From: Dendrophyllia cribrosa
Taxonomy: Eukaryota; Cnidaria; Anthozoa; Scleractinia; Dendrophylliidae
Assembly: GCA_024195265.1 (NCBI GenBank)
Contig: JAJLRJ010000002.1
Coordinates: forward strand, 19,604,307-19,668,306
Direction of reading: 5' to 3'
Length of the DNA stretch: 64,000 nucleotides
In this document: positions 61,901 to 64,000 of the stretch, one piece after another
Numbering within the stretch: position 1 is the stretch's first letter
Layout of the letters: each line of letters starts with the position of its first letter
Notes under the pieces: generated by a model
The model's input: only the letters and a program-made list of their open reading frames with translations
The model's database searches: none
Told to the model about the DNA's origin: nothing
Made by a program: the position numbers and the translations under genes

Positions 61901-63648
61901 GACATTCAAACCTTGCCAGTCATATCCAAGGCATTGAATGCCGAAAGAGTGTATTCAGCTTCTGTGCCTGAATAGCTATCACCTAGAGAAAACGAAAACA
62001 AATAGAAATAAAAAGAACCAATATTCAAAACGCTAACTAAAAATAAATGAAATAAATAACGCTTAACTTTAAACAAATTCAAAACGCTAGCCTCAGTGTG
62101 AACAGGCTTCTTTTGGGGGAATTCTTGGTTTGCAACCACGTGACAAGGCGGCCATGTTGGTGGTCAATACAATACAATTTTTGTCGCAGAATTTGCATGA
62201 AAATAGAGTTTAGTTCCCAGCGGAGAGAAACGCTTTTGTTCTTGACCACCAACATGGCCGCCGTGACGTCACGTGCAAACCATCAATTGGGTTAGGTTAA
62301 AACCAGCGAGCGAAGCGAGCCGAACGCGGACTGGGGAAGGGAAGGGCCCCTTCCCTCATTCCCAGTCCTCGCTTCGCTCGCCGATTTTAACCTAACCCAA
62401 TTCCCCCCAAAAGAAGCCTGTTCACAGGCTATTAAAACGCTAAGATACATGCCTAAGATAAACATCGGAAAATTTAACGCATTCCGTTTTCGGAGGAATA
62501 AAAAAATGTCGTTTTGGGCACGAAATAAGGTCAGCTAGGATTTCCGAAAGGTTAAAGCAGCTAGGGGAATTCGGGGCATACGATTCATATACCTAAAATT
62601 TTCTACCTCTGAAATATTCTGAATCAGCTAAAAAAAAATCAAACTGTATAATTATAGATTTTACATAGTTTCCTTCAAAGGAATGAAAACTATATGGAAG
62701 AACAGTACGATGACATTCCACGCATTTTCCTTAACATTCTTCGATGAGCGCCACTGTATTTTTATTGAACTCGATTTACTGGAATTCCTACCAATGATAA
62801 GCGACGCTCCAATGGTTTCAAGGATGAGAGCGATATCCGATTGAAAACCAGGGTGATCATGCAGCAACATTATATTTCCAGCAATACTGCCAACCTAGGA
62901 TAAAAAAAGACTATAAGTTGAGCTTCAGTTAATGCGCCTTTGGCAATAACACGCGAACTCTGAATTTCAAAGCCCAACTGAGGTTCACGTTTTACGCTGT
63001 CGTCGATCATAAGCTAAAAACGGCGACAAACACTGGAGAATCAACCGCAACTGCAGTCATCAAATCAAAGTATACAAATACAAGTATACAACTCACGTTT
63101 CTGACAGGAACATTTGCCACCTGTTAAAAAAGACGAACAAAAATGAGCTTCAATAAACCAACTGCTCAGTAAAATCAAATACACTTGAAGGGTCACTTAG
63201 AAACCAGTAAAATCACTCTAGTTTCTTTCCGCTTCTTTTTTCGGTCGACACCCGCAAGCAAACGGACTGTTTTACAGTCTAGCAAACAACGAATAAAGCA
63301 TTTTCTGAAACTTTCGCTGACCCATGATACTGGTAATTTGTTTTGAAGGTGAAGGGATGGTCTTTCCTTTAATGGAATTTGTTAACGCCTGAGCTGAGAC
63401 TCTCATATGTTATATAGACTTCTTATAGCCTTGAAGTCTAAAAGAGACCACACACACATTCTCTTCGACTTAAGGGTGACAAAGTATGACATATCTTGCA
63501 CACCACTTGGCATAAATGTTCTATTTACCTTTCGCACATGATCAGCCATCACTTCATAGCCATTCCATGTACTGGCTATGCGATCCAATGCATTTATAAA
63601 TGTGTTCAAAGACACGCCAGCACCAAATACAACACTGCCGTTTGGTGC
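22841..63648 (-). CDS. Aldehyde oxidase/xanthine dehydrogenase-like molybdo-flavoenzyme, 32 exons, 5' end outside the window
   Basis: Enzymes of this family hydroxylate aldehydes or purines at a molybdenum cofactor and pass electrons through FeS centres and FAD. The 32 exons listed here sum to 3015 bases (1004 residues plus stop), with GT-AG borders and agreeing phases throughout. Order: FAD-domain C-half (exons 1-9), linker RPVSSGTQ, hammerhead-fold domain (10-14), Moco-binding domains (15-31), tail. Visible motifs: [89 protein letters not shown] and VGEPP with the catalytic Glu. Ile stands where XDH has Glu in GGxFGGKE, and NTWCRAP is known from insect-type aldehyde oxidases, so aldehyde oxidase is likelier than XDH. 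Family members run about 1300 residues; the missing 300 or so (two FeS domains, FAD start) lie right of the window. Confidence 0.9.
23517..23627 (-). CDS. Oxidase exon 31 (catalytic Glu)
   Basis: [17 protein letters not shown], containing the catalytic glutamate of the family. Phase 1-1. Confidence 0.92.
23966..24068 (-). CDS. Oxidase exon 30
   Basis: [20 protein letters not shown] then SK, matching YKIPxxxDIPxxFxVxLL. Phase 0 in, 1 out. Confidence 0.9.
24290..24680. repeat. Foldback elements with AAACACTC / GAGTGTTT ends
   Basis: Intron 29-30 side sequence. Arms around GATCAAACACCGAGAAGAG and CGAGGTGTTTGATCTTGTGA (24,359-24,436), and a second set around 24,520-24,680. Related fragments lie at 25,418-25,460 and 43,190-43,350. 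No coding content. Confidence 0.55.
25196..25319 (-). CDS. Oxidase exon 29
   Basis: [20 protein letters not shown], the SLNPAxDIGQxEGAFxQG motif of the second Moco domain. Phase 2 in, 0 out. Confidence 0.92.
25460..25570 (+). repeat. Purine-rich GAAA/GAAT simple repeat
   Basis: Low-complexity runs of GAGAAAGA, GAAT and AAAGAAAG in intron 28. Confidence 0.75.
25590..26010 (+). other. Possible retrotransposon (RT-like) remnant
   Basis: The plus-strand text has pieces such as [16 protein letters not shown] near 25,650 and [14 protein letters not shown] near 25,770, in shifting frames. These resemble the C-terminal tails of LINE-type reverse transcriptases ([15 protein letters not shown]). Heavily decayed; the family cannot be named. 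Confidence 0.5.
26183..26314 (-). CDS. Oxidase exon 28
   Basis: Contains [18 protein letters not shown] and [10 protein letters not shown], the conserved YGxxxxEVExDxLTG and RTDIxxDxG motifs. Phase 2-2. Confidence 0.92.
27109..27239 (-). CDS. Oxidase exon 27
   Basis: [20 protein letters not shown], matching A-x-x-N-A-C-E-x-L-N-x-R-x-x-P-x-R. Phase 0 in, 2 out; a poly-C (minus strand) run begins about 24 bases into the intron. Confidence 0.9.
27448..27731. mobile_element. MITE with GAATCGG-type motif array
   Basis: Ends AAGGGCTGGTTCCCACTAG and CTAGTGGGAACCAGCCCTT. The interior is built of repeats of GGAATCGG, GAAGCGGA and their complements. No ORF. Confidence 0.75.
27841..28055 (-). repeat. 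Tandem array derived from oxidase exon 26 and its donor
   Basis: Four units of 52-56 bp starting at 27,841, 27,897, 27,952 and 28,004. Each carries AGCACTCAACTCAC, ACAACACAAT and CTTGTGATG, matching exon 26 (29,253-29,285) and the first bases of its intron. On the minus strand each unit looks like a decoy exon end with a GTGAGT-type donor. Confidence 0.85.
28056..29220. other. Intron 26, no gene recognised
   Basis: The first 200 bases are GC- and CpG-rich (GGGCCGAAGGCCCGGCTGCG near 28,073), unlike the rest; the remainder is AT-rich. No domain or repeat border could be defined. Confidence 0.4.
29253..29296 (-). CDS. Oxidase exon 26 (44 bp)
   Basis: Encodes [13 protein letters not shown], the family TGGSxxSE motif. 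Phase 1 in, 0 out, donor GTGAGT. Its 3' part plus donor and intron start is repeated four times at 27,841-28,055. Confidence 0.88.
29640..30140 (+). repeat. Dispersed repeat copy with internal tandem units
   Basis: Begins TCCTATAAGCCAACTCGTC and ends with TTCACGAGTTAAA. Internal units of about 90-135 bp repeat CCCCTCTCCTAGGCGTTTTG and GGTAAGACAGGT. Same family as 20,190-20,560. Confidence 0.65.
30213..30297 (-). CDS. Oxidase exon 25
   Basis: [20 protein letters not shown]. Two overlapping donors exist (A|GTACGT and AC|GTAAG); the first is required to keep frame into exon 26. Phase 0 in, 1 out. Confidence 0.88.
31128..31289 (-). CDS. Oxidase exon 24 (Moco motif GQG)
   Basis: NNRWRKRG at the start and [20 protein letters not shown] near the end, the HGGxExGQGxxTK cofactor motif. 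Phase 0-0, donor GTTAGA. Confidence 0.92.
32403..32461 (-). CDS. Oxidase exon 23
   Basis: [19 protein letters not shown], matching L-x-S-S-x-F/Y-x-x-R-x-x-x-D-x-F-N. Phase 1 in, 0 out. Confidence 0.88.
32590..32865 (+). repeat. Dispersed repeat copy
   Basis: GGCTCCTGCGAGCCAACTCG at the start, CGCGTATTCACGAGTTAAA at the end; same family as 29,640-30,140 and 42,045-42,345. Confidence 0.65.
32965..33110. repeat. Foldback element
   Basis: Inverted ends GGGATTGTTTGGGTAACCA and TGGTTACCCAAACGATCCC, with an inner palindrome GCCATAATCGG / CCGATTATGGC. Confidence 0.7.
33313..33372 (-). repeat. tRNA-like SINE fragment
   Basis: The minus strand reads AGAGCGCTGGTCTGCTGAGT then GGTTCAATCC, which resembles the D-arm-to-T-arm part of a tRNA (B box). 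No full cloverleaf, so a SINE fragment rather than a tRNA gene. Confidence 0.5.
33470..33530 (-). CDS. Oxidase exon 22, tentative
   Basis: [20 protein letters not shown]. Homology is weak, but the phase (0 in, 1 out) fits both neighbours exactly. The length restores the expected spacing between NLY and SSDF, and FN matches family members. The acceptor lies at the border of a foldback element with a poor pyrimidine tract, so the 5' edge is uncertain. Confidence 0.6.
33537..33662. repeat. Foldback element next to exon 22
   Basis: Ends CCGGTTGTTCAAAAGG and CCTTTTGAACAACCGG, with TGGATAAC-type inner repeats; related fragment at 13,345-13,370. Confidence 0.7.
33806..33905. repeat. Short palindrome
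   Basis: Arms CTCATTTTAAAATGGTTAGC and GCTAACCATTTTAAAATGAG around TTTTATTTACTGTTATG. Confidence 0.75.
34913..35022 (-). CDS. Oxidase exon 21
   Basis: [19 protein letters not shown] then [11 protein letters not shown]. Phase 1 in, 0 out. Confidence 0.9.
35566..35895 (+). repeat. Three tandem copies of an about 115-bp unit
   Basis: Units contain CCTGGTTCAAAATGGTCGCA, CCATTGGAAGAGGCTGCTAA and TTTGTCACATGAAACATCGC, nearly identical. Intron 20 of the oxidase. Confidence 0.85.
35894..36282. mobile_element. TTAA-flanked MITE
   Basis: (TTAA)AGGAGCATTGTCACG at the left and GGTGACAGTGTCCCT(TTAA) at the right. Confidence 0.75.
36887..36967 (-). CDS. Oxidase exon 20
   Basis: Contains [13 protein letters not shown], aligning with NTAFRGFG of XDH (Arg kept) and with NTWCRAPG of insect aldehyde oxidases. 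Phase 1-1. Confidence 0.9.
37630..38259. mobile_element. Two adjacent MITEs with CGATCGCTACGATCGC motif arrays
   Basis: First: (TTAA)GCCTGGTTTCCATATGATCG to CGATCATATGGAAACCAGGC (to 38,044). Second: from 38,041, AAGCCTGGTTTTCATACGAT to AAATGGAAACCAGG, ending TTAA at 38,256-38,259. The interior is almost entirely iterated CGATCG/GCGATC motifs. Confidence 0.75.
38276..38390 (-). CDS. Oxidase exon 19
   Basis: [20 protein letters not shown], the YKVGxxxxGxixA strand. Phase 0 in, 1 out. A MITE ends only about 15 bases beyond its splice donor. Confidence 0.88.
39089..39360 (+). mobile_element. tRNA-derived SINE interrupted by a MITE
   Basis: CTCGTAGCTCAGTGGTTAGA (A box) and AGTTTGATTCCTGTCGGGGA (B-box region) form a tRNA-like head at 39,089-39,165. 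The SINE tail is split by a 156-bp MITE (39,184-39,339, ends CAGGGGCGTAGC / CTACGCCCCTG) with CATTG repeated on both sides. Confidence 0.65.
39715..39793 (-). CDS. Oxidase exon 18
   Basis: [18 protein letters not shown], the RPVRxxLxRxxDM-type motif. Phase 2 in, 0 out. Confidence 0.9.
40412..40516 (-). CDS. Oxidase exon 17 (Moco domain, glycine-rich loop)
   Basis: [20 protein letters not shown] replaces VKRxGGGFGGKE of xanthine dehydrogenase. The Glu that orients purines in XDH is Ile here, as expected for an aldehyde oxidase. Phase 2-2. Confidence 0.9.
40873..40982 (-). CDS. Oxidase exon 16 (Moco domain, substrate Gln)
   Basis: [19 protein letters not shown], the STQ-type motif with the Gln that contacts the molybdenum centre. 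Phase 0 in, 2 out. Confidence 0.9.
41100..41285 (+). repeat. Poly-G run and (ACAT)n microsatellite
   Basis: G run at 41,108-41,127 and about 16 ACAT units at 41,217-41,283, in intron 15. The long minus-strand frame across them is a simple-repeat artefact apart from the exon 16 part. Confidence 0.9.
41634..41713 (-). CDS. Oxidase exon 15
   Basis: [20 protein letters not shown], matching the G-x-x-x-x-x-x-Q-x-H/Y-x-x-ME segment entering the Moco domain. Phase 1 in, 0 out. Confidence 0.88.
42045..42345 (+). repeat. Dispersed repeat copy
   Basis: GACTCCTGTGAGCGAACTCT at the start, TTCGCGTATTCACAAGTTAAA-type end; same family as 32,590-32,865. ATTTGGAACGGTTAAAATAT and AAGCCTTATGTACTGGTCA are shared with that copy. 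Confidence 0.6.
42622..42738. repeat. Short palindrome
   Basis: Arms TAGTTTGAAAATTTTC and GAAAATTTT/CAAACC around TTTGTCTCAGA / TCTGAGACAAA. Confidence 0.65.
42780..42932 (-). CDS. Oxidase exon 14
   Basis: Contains [15 protein letters not shown], then a Pro-rich IDEAI stretch. Phase 1-1, donor GTACGT. Confidence 0.88.
43190..43350. repeat. Foldback element
   Basis: ACCAAACATTCAAACGAGTG and CACTCTTCCTCGTGTTTGATG ends with CACCTCGAAATCGGG / CCCACTTCTCGGTGTTT inside; same family as 24,290-24,680. Confidence 0.55.
43360..44175. other. Intron 13, no gene recognised
   Basis: AT-rich unique-looking sequence between the foldback at 43,190-43,350 and exon 13. No repeat border or coding exon could be defined. 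Confidence 0.4.
44180..44237 (-). CDS. Oxidase exon 13
   Basis: [19 protein letters not shown], the VxxxGQxVG motif. Acceptor GTGACAG, chosen over a nearer TTTTGCAG because only the former keeps frame. Phase 0 in, 1 out. Confidence 0.88.
44335..44656. mobile_element. TTAA-flanked MITE with GTTGGC motif array
   Basis: (TTAA)AGCCAACACACGACAAACC at the left and GTTTGTCGTGTGAAGACGCT(TTAA) at the right; GTTGGC/GCCAAC repeats inside. Confidence 0.78.
45081..45173 (-). CDS. Oxidase exon 12
   Basis: [15 protein letters not shown], the family LPGVxxfxxAxDIP motif. Phase 0-0, donor GTATAA. Confidence 0.88.
46094..47164. mobile_element. TIR DNA transposon (Mutator-like target duplication) inside the BEL LTR
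   Basis: Inverted ends TAGCCTGTGAACAGGC and GCCTGTTCACAGGCTA; the arms continue through GAATTGGGTTAGGTTAAA and beyond, about 130 bp each. Flanked by the 9-mer ACCGAGGAT (46,085-46,093 and 47,165-47,173), present once in the intact 3' LTR. The interior carries a RecQ-like helicase fragment on the minus strand; no transposase is seen. A related shorter copy is at 62,090-62,433. Confidence 0.85.
46599..46880 (-). pseudogene. RecQ-like helicase N-terminal fragment carried by the transposon
   Basis: The frame reads [20 protein letters not shown], then [20 protein letters not shown] and TGF, the pattern of helicase motif 0 (Q) and motif I in cnidarian RecQ/WRN-like proteins. The Walker A Gly-Lys-Ser is replaced (GFTKQQ) and homology stops after it, so it is a broken capture rather than a working enzyme. 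A TATA-like GCATAAATATTCC lies about 40 bases upstream of its ATG on the minus strand. Confidence 0.65.
47278..47290 (+). promoter_or_regulatory. BEL primer binding site
   Basis: TGGTAGCAGAGCG two bases after the LTR end. The first 11 bases are complementary to the 3' end expected of animal initiator tRNA-Met (CUCUGCUACCA). Confidence 0.75.
47327..47953 (+). CDS. BEL gag 5' part (SAP-like and coiled-coil)
   Basis: ATG at 47,327. Residues 14-50 fit a SAP-type fold ([13 protein letters not shown] then [10 protein letters not shown]), unusual in gag and possibly nucleic-acid binding. A charged, coiled-coil-like middle follows. The frame ends at a stop inside the 212-bp foldback insertion, not at the native end. 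Confidence 0.8.
   Translation: MADEEELLQVPKNFAEAKDLINKLGIEDLRTFCFTFGLTQDGTKASLKERLMEYYVGKFSHPVPTPRKMAATKSPPPSEAETPVAELTGFEPIEEHFVLPIEEQFRRADNRIDQIESSVKRMRAYVEDSLATFRVSLTEAIKDTTKEMMRSFDNRSENTGSKKGEPVPERSVDSSKIVTLKRKLNFLSKNAKMVCDELVISSCSSTPI
47923..48134. mobile_element. Foldback insertion in BEL gag
   Basis: Inverted ends ATAAGTTCGTGTTCCAGTA and TACTGGAACACGAACTTAT. CGACGAGTTGGT is repeated on both sides (47,911-47,922 and 48,135-48,146), and the gag frame enters and leaves the repeats in the same register. The interior is rich in ACATCATC. Confidence 0.75.
48100..50250 (+). CDS. BEL gag-protease part of the polyprotein
   Basis: Open from 48,100; there is no ATG at its head because it continues the frame interrupted upstream. 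DUF1759-like region [18 protein letters not shown]; zinc knuckles [13 protein letters not shown] and CFNCLQAG...C; aspartic protease with LLDSGSQ near 49,440; then the start of the peptidase-A17/RT linker. Ends at TAG 50,248-50,250, directly followed by same-frame pol sequence. Confidence 0.88.
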   Translation, partial: ASYRILEHELIPDELVKLIDSEATPSRIERQLKKLNDYESDCVHSIEELLTTVEQEELIREVLEEWDEFQAKMSRISERAEDFMATKPTSPSSSESSENITGVKLPLLQLPKFSGNVLEWSAFNDAFVASVDSHKKLSNVQKFTHLRSCLSGKAYSCIEGYSVTNDNYPKALQDLKNRFGRKRLLVNELVKSILNLEVPGNADGKSIRYLYDILRNRMRSLESLGLKADGNPSLSMVLLPIFDTKLPRELKEKWEFELTKYENDDEDKEVNIKKFFQFLEGHVLSKEAQEDLQSKPKPRRRNWRDRRNFDEEDMTAQSLMMNTSGYKKKCGFCSKGHETIKCLAALSKTPEERWEMLVKRKGAPTCFNCLQAGSISHNSRTCRAPRCSVDGCGKKHHHLLHSENKTNKNEEETKILSGFVSINKQNLLPTACARVIYEGEEYSVRILLDSGSQETFLRTTIADDLKMKRLGAPATTNIKVLGGQEQRKRLSRVQFKLAPLDSSDDQVISLDAWTIDSVCSPLAAVDLDVTRLKHLRNLKLAETFPRKAGSVDLLVGADQYYKLVQGTIRKGRPGYPVATKTRLGWLVSGPIPGSTAKGEEITAMLIVTKIESPHEDLKRFWELDAIGIVDLQTDPRTAEEKDALEQFNNSCNFDGERYEVGLPWKKNHPPLVDSYKQAYQRLESTERNLARDPKKARMYCEAMKQYIDDGHARQID
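50251..53493 (+). CDS. BEL pol: reverse transcriptase, RNase H, integrase
   Basis: Same frame as the preceding part after one [18 protein letters not shown] and the catalytic MYVDDLLSG. RNase [18 protein letters not shown]. Integrase: HHCC zinc region ending KCLTCKHW; catalytic [16 protein letters not shown] and GGHWERVC. Stop TGA at 53,491-53,493 lies 55 bases inside the 3' LTR. No frameshift was seen. Confidence 0.93.
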   Translation, partial: KDNKADKIRYIPHHAVFRENRATTKCRVVFDSSQKTPDGVSLNSCLLKGPKLQPNIGQVLVRFRCHKIGLMADIKKMFLQIKLKKQDQNSHRFLWRNLQVDRTPDVYCMTRVTFGDTPSPFLSIATVQRHVEEHKKEHPTAANEVKENMYVDDLLSGAADDKRALWLKEELSSLLSKGGFELTKWASNSQRVMAEIPPLERAPSLVPSTESVKMSDSLKVLGTSWNTLDDVLMLTSGSNIIKEDDPMTKRSLISLYSRVFDPMGLFTPFLIIPKLLFQELWARELDWDEPLDADIARDWHTWKQELPILDQIKVHRWLLQGLSSFVRMEIHGFADASQKAYGSAVYLCAEDENGNRVSNLVMAKSRVAPAKRITLPRLELLAAFITAKLLQYVVQALRVSVDAVYAWSDSQIALAWIRRPSSSWKVFVANRVQEIHERIMPSQWRFCPGSQNPADLVTRGISATRLKECTLWWNGPDWLQQTSCYWPECDVQRSVPEECLEEATKETSEACCLVYLPTNKMTIPELASRYETWQRLVRITCWILKWSRLRGQPKKGKLSAEEIQESEYTWLRNRQRVAFLPEIDKLCKKKQVCQESCIVKLDPQFDETKKLLVVGGRLQFAQIPEDAKHQIIIPHNDPVIEKLILHVHTKASHAGPETTLAFLRQRYWLTQGRREVKRVLRKCLTCKHWKTQPVQQKMAPLPAERVQIAPPFTNIGLDFTGPLHLKVEGKPKSITTKAYVCIFICEDTRAVHFELLNSMTTEDFLQAFRRMANRRGMAKVIHSDNQTTFHKAAKIFQASSQRMKLTKIDPSIVEDKLANQGVTWKFITERASHRGGHWERVCRQLKEPLRKVLGKALLNYTEMTVLTDIEAMVNSRPLTYIGDDIRDGRVITPALLAVGRDLESPPDDPPKRAEVTLTERFRYQRRLQNYFWSRWLREYLPGLTVRQKWTKEDVPLKEKDVVLVAEDNVPRGKWRIGKVAETFPGKDGRIRTVKFLTKKGMINRPVQKLHLLEEHAEQVQNENRLPSGTSVQGDVQPLKVQRKVQPRDVQREVNDCPSLVGEDVQIKTRSGRVIRAPKRL
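53429..53438 (+). promoter_or_regulatory. BEL polypurine tract
   Basis: GTGGGGGAGGA-type purine run directly before the 3' LTR TG; priming site for plus-strand DNA in LTR elements. Confidence 0.7.
53439..53695 (+). repeat. BEL 3' LTR
   Basis: 257 bp, TGTACAAATCAAGACACGCA to GGATAATGGACCCGTACA; followed by the target duplication ATATC. Confidence 0.93.
53871..54213. mobile_element. MITE with GTCACGCGTGAC ends
   Basis: Arms TACAGCCATGCTCCGTCACG and CGTGACGGAGCATGACTGTA, about 30 bp. Intron 11. Confidence 0.75.
54345..54386 (-). CDS. Oxidase exon 11 (42 bp)
   Basis: [14 protein letters not shown], leading into the LPGV of exon 12. Phase 0-0. The following intron holds the BEL/Pao element. Confidence 0.85.
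54436..54472 (+). repeat. (AATC)n microsatellite
   Basis: AATCAATCAATCAATCAATC run in intron 10-11. Confidence 0.85.
55156..55315. repeat. Palindromic element
   Basis: Arms AAGGCCGAGAAGTGATATCA and TGATATCACTTCTCGGCCTT with ACCAAGTTTTGGTTTATTAC inside the left arm. Confidence 0.78.
55536..55616 (-). CDS. Oxidase exon 10
   Basis: [12 protein letters not shown], the start of the a/b-hammerhead domain (TGEAxYxDDIP in the family). Phase 0-0. Confidence 0.9.
56436..56594 (-). CDS. Oxidase exon 9 (linker)
   Basis: Contains [20 protein letters not shown], the RPVSTGxQ linker between the FAD and molybdenum halves. Phase 0-0. Confidence 0.9.
56741..56852 (+). repeat. Two tandem copies of an about 58-bp unit
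   Basis: Both contain GTCTAGGCCATTT, ACTCCTAAACCCTTTCAACC and ATATCAAAATTTAAA. Confidence 0.8.
57246..57346 (-). CDS. Oxidase exon 8
   Basis: Ends [13 protein letters not shown], matching the family pattern of EYR followed by LxxFxxK. Phase 1 in, 0 out, donor GTGATC. Confidence 0.87.
57948..58353. mobile_element. MITE with TACGCT motif array, inserted in a tRNA-like SINE
   Basis: Ends GGCCCTGTCACACTATTGCG and CGCAATAGTGTGACAGGGCC; the interior is packed with ATACGCT/AGCGTAT variants. The left flank GGGCCAATGATTAGGGCGCT resembles a tRNA A-box region. Confidence 0.78.
58496..58562 (-). CDS. Oxidase exon 7
   Basis: [14 protein letters not shown]. Phase 0 in, 1 out, donor GTAATA. Confidence 0.83.
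59130..59703. mobile_element. TTAA-flanked MITE, 574 bp
   Basis: (TTAA)AGGGGCTATGTCGCGAGGT and CCTCGCGACATAGCCCCT(TTAA). A 111-residue plus-strand frame lies inside; it has no recognisable domain and extends into the right arm, so it is not called as a gene. Confidence 0.8.
59781..59885 (-). CDS. Oxidase exon 6 (FAD domain C-terminal part)
   Basis: [14 protein letters not shown] through VYGGIGQYP, the conserved VNAG and GGIG motifs of the CO-dehydrogenase flavoprotein C-terminal domain. Phase 0-0, donor GTAAGT. Confidence 0.9.
59940..61250. other. Intron 5, no gene recognised
   Basis: AT-rich, with a short palindrome around CAAGTCTAAAAATTCTCGCG / CGCGCTCGAATTTTTAAACT at 60,800-60,850. A stretch of AATAGAATACAATA-like low-complexity sequence runs from 60,895 to 60,985. 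Nothing coding. Confidence 0.45.
61255..61332 (-). CDS. Oxidase exon 5
   Basis: [20 protein letters not shown], matching the LLSIEIP-type strand of the family. Phase 0-0; acceptor after a long T tract on the minus strand. Confidence 0.85.
61912..61982 (-). CDS. Oxidase exon 4 (FAD domain)
   Basis: [20 protein letters not shown]. Phase 1 in, 0 out; the donor GTTTGA is weak but the frame fits both sides. Confidence 0.8.
62090..62433. mobile_element. Short relative of the helicase-carrying TIR element, with nested MITE
   Basis: Ends GTGAACAGGCTTCTTTTGGG and CCAAAAGAAGCCTGTTCAC, with the same GGGTTAGGTTAAAA arms as 46,094-47,164. The 9-mer AAAACGCTA flanks it (62,081-62,089; 62,434-62,442). A second MITE (62,124-62,284; TTGGTTTGCAACCACGTGAC / GTCACGTGCAAACCATC) is nested at a duplicated AATT. 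Confidence 0.8.
62792..62894 (-). CDS. Oxidase exon 3 (FAD domain)
   Basis: [18 protein letters not shown], the family SIGGN-type FAD loop. Phase 0 in, phase 1 out (donor GTAGGA). Confidence 0.87.
63097..63120 (-). CDS. Oxidase exon 2, 24-bp microexon
   Basis: Eight codons, VANVPVRN, between TTTAACAG and GTGAGT. It completes the family motif ahead of the VGSIAGN of exon 3, and both neighbours are phase 0. Easily missed by gene predictors. Confidence 0.82.
63529..63648 (-). CDS. Oxidase exon 1 of window (FAD domain)
   Basis: Phase 0-0, donor GTAAAT. Encodes [20 protein letters not shown], matching the FAD-domain stretch before the FAD-contacting loop in xanthine oxidases. Confidence 0.85.
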
Positions 63649-64000
63649 CTACAGCAAAAGAAACATAATGACATAAAACAATGAAAGTACTACGAGACGG
63701 CGTCTTCTACGGACCAATAGTTATATTTACTCACACACACCCCCCCCCCCCCCCCCCCCTCCACCCCTCACCCCCACGCCCTAGCAGACACCTTTGGGGT
63801 CGGCACGATTTGAGGTCCGTAATAGAGAGAGCCCAGAATAGCGGGAGTAATTTTCAGTAAATCTTACTCCCTGGGACTCAGCTGTTTGCAGTAATCTTAA
63901 TCGCCGGGACTGTTCGTATCACGGGATGCCCGTTTTAGTGAGGCGAGCGCAAGGTGTGAGTTGAATGTAATTGTTCGTTTTCTCCGCACGTCGAAAATCA
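63649..64000. other. Intron at the right window edge
   Basis: Holds a C run (63,740-63,759). No further oxidase exon was recognised, so the N-terminal exons lie beyond the window. Confidence 0.5.

Overview
The window looks like nuclear DNA of an anthozoan cnidarian, most likely a stony coral. There are long introns with GT-AG junctions, a cnidarian-type NACHT/leucine-rich-repeat exon, a BEL/Pao retrotransposon, a split-direct-repeat (Ngaro/PAT-type) retroelement, tRNA-like SINE pieces, and dozens of foldback elements, minisatellites and long G or C runs. No species call is possible from the sequence alone.

Layout. (1) About 0.5-3.3 kb, plus strand: the last coding exon of an NLR-like immune receptor, entered in phase 1 from an exon left of the window. 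(2) About 3.4-22.4 kb: repeat-rich intergenic DNA dominated by a direct duplication (left block about 5.93-13.3 kb, right block about 15.95-22.35 kb). Each block carries an unrecognised small gene. The right copy has three exons with matching phases and encodes 94 residues. The left copy has lost the middle exon. The left block also holds a recent split-direct-repeat retroelement whose interior is largely a 26-bp minisatellite; the right block preserves the matching empty site. (3) 22.84 kb to beyond the right edge, minus strand: one large molybdo-flavoenzyme gene (aldehyde oxidase/xanthine dehydrogenase family). I could place 32 coding exons. Their summed length is 3015 bases, every junction phase agrees, and they end in a stop; the N-terminal iron-sulfur domains and first part of the FAD domain lie right of the window.

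The introns of the oxidase gene hold most of the mobile DNA. Intron 11 carries a complete-length BEL/Pao element (45,939-53,695, plus strand, antisense to the host gene) with a 5-bp target duplication and LTRs that differ only in one T run. Three lesions mark this element: a 1071-bp terminal-inverted-repeat transposon in its 5' LTR (9-bp duplication, carrying a RecQ-like helicase fragment), a 212-bp foldback insertion in gag, and an in-frame TAG in pol. Other introns carry TTAA-flanked MITEs and an array of four copies derived from the oxidase's own exon 26 and its splice donor.

The NLR, the small duplicated gene and the oxidase show no sign of working together; they are neighbours in a repeat-rich region. 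All functional statements are read from motifs by eye; no searches were run.
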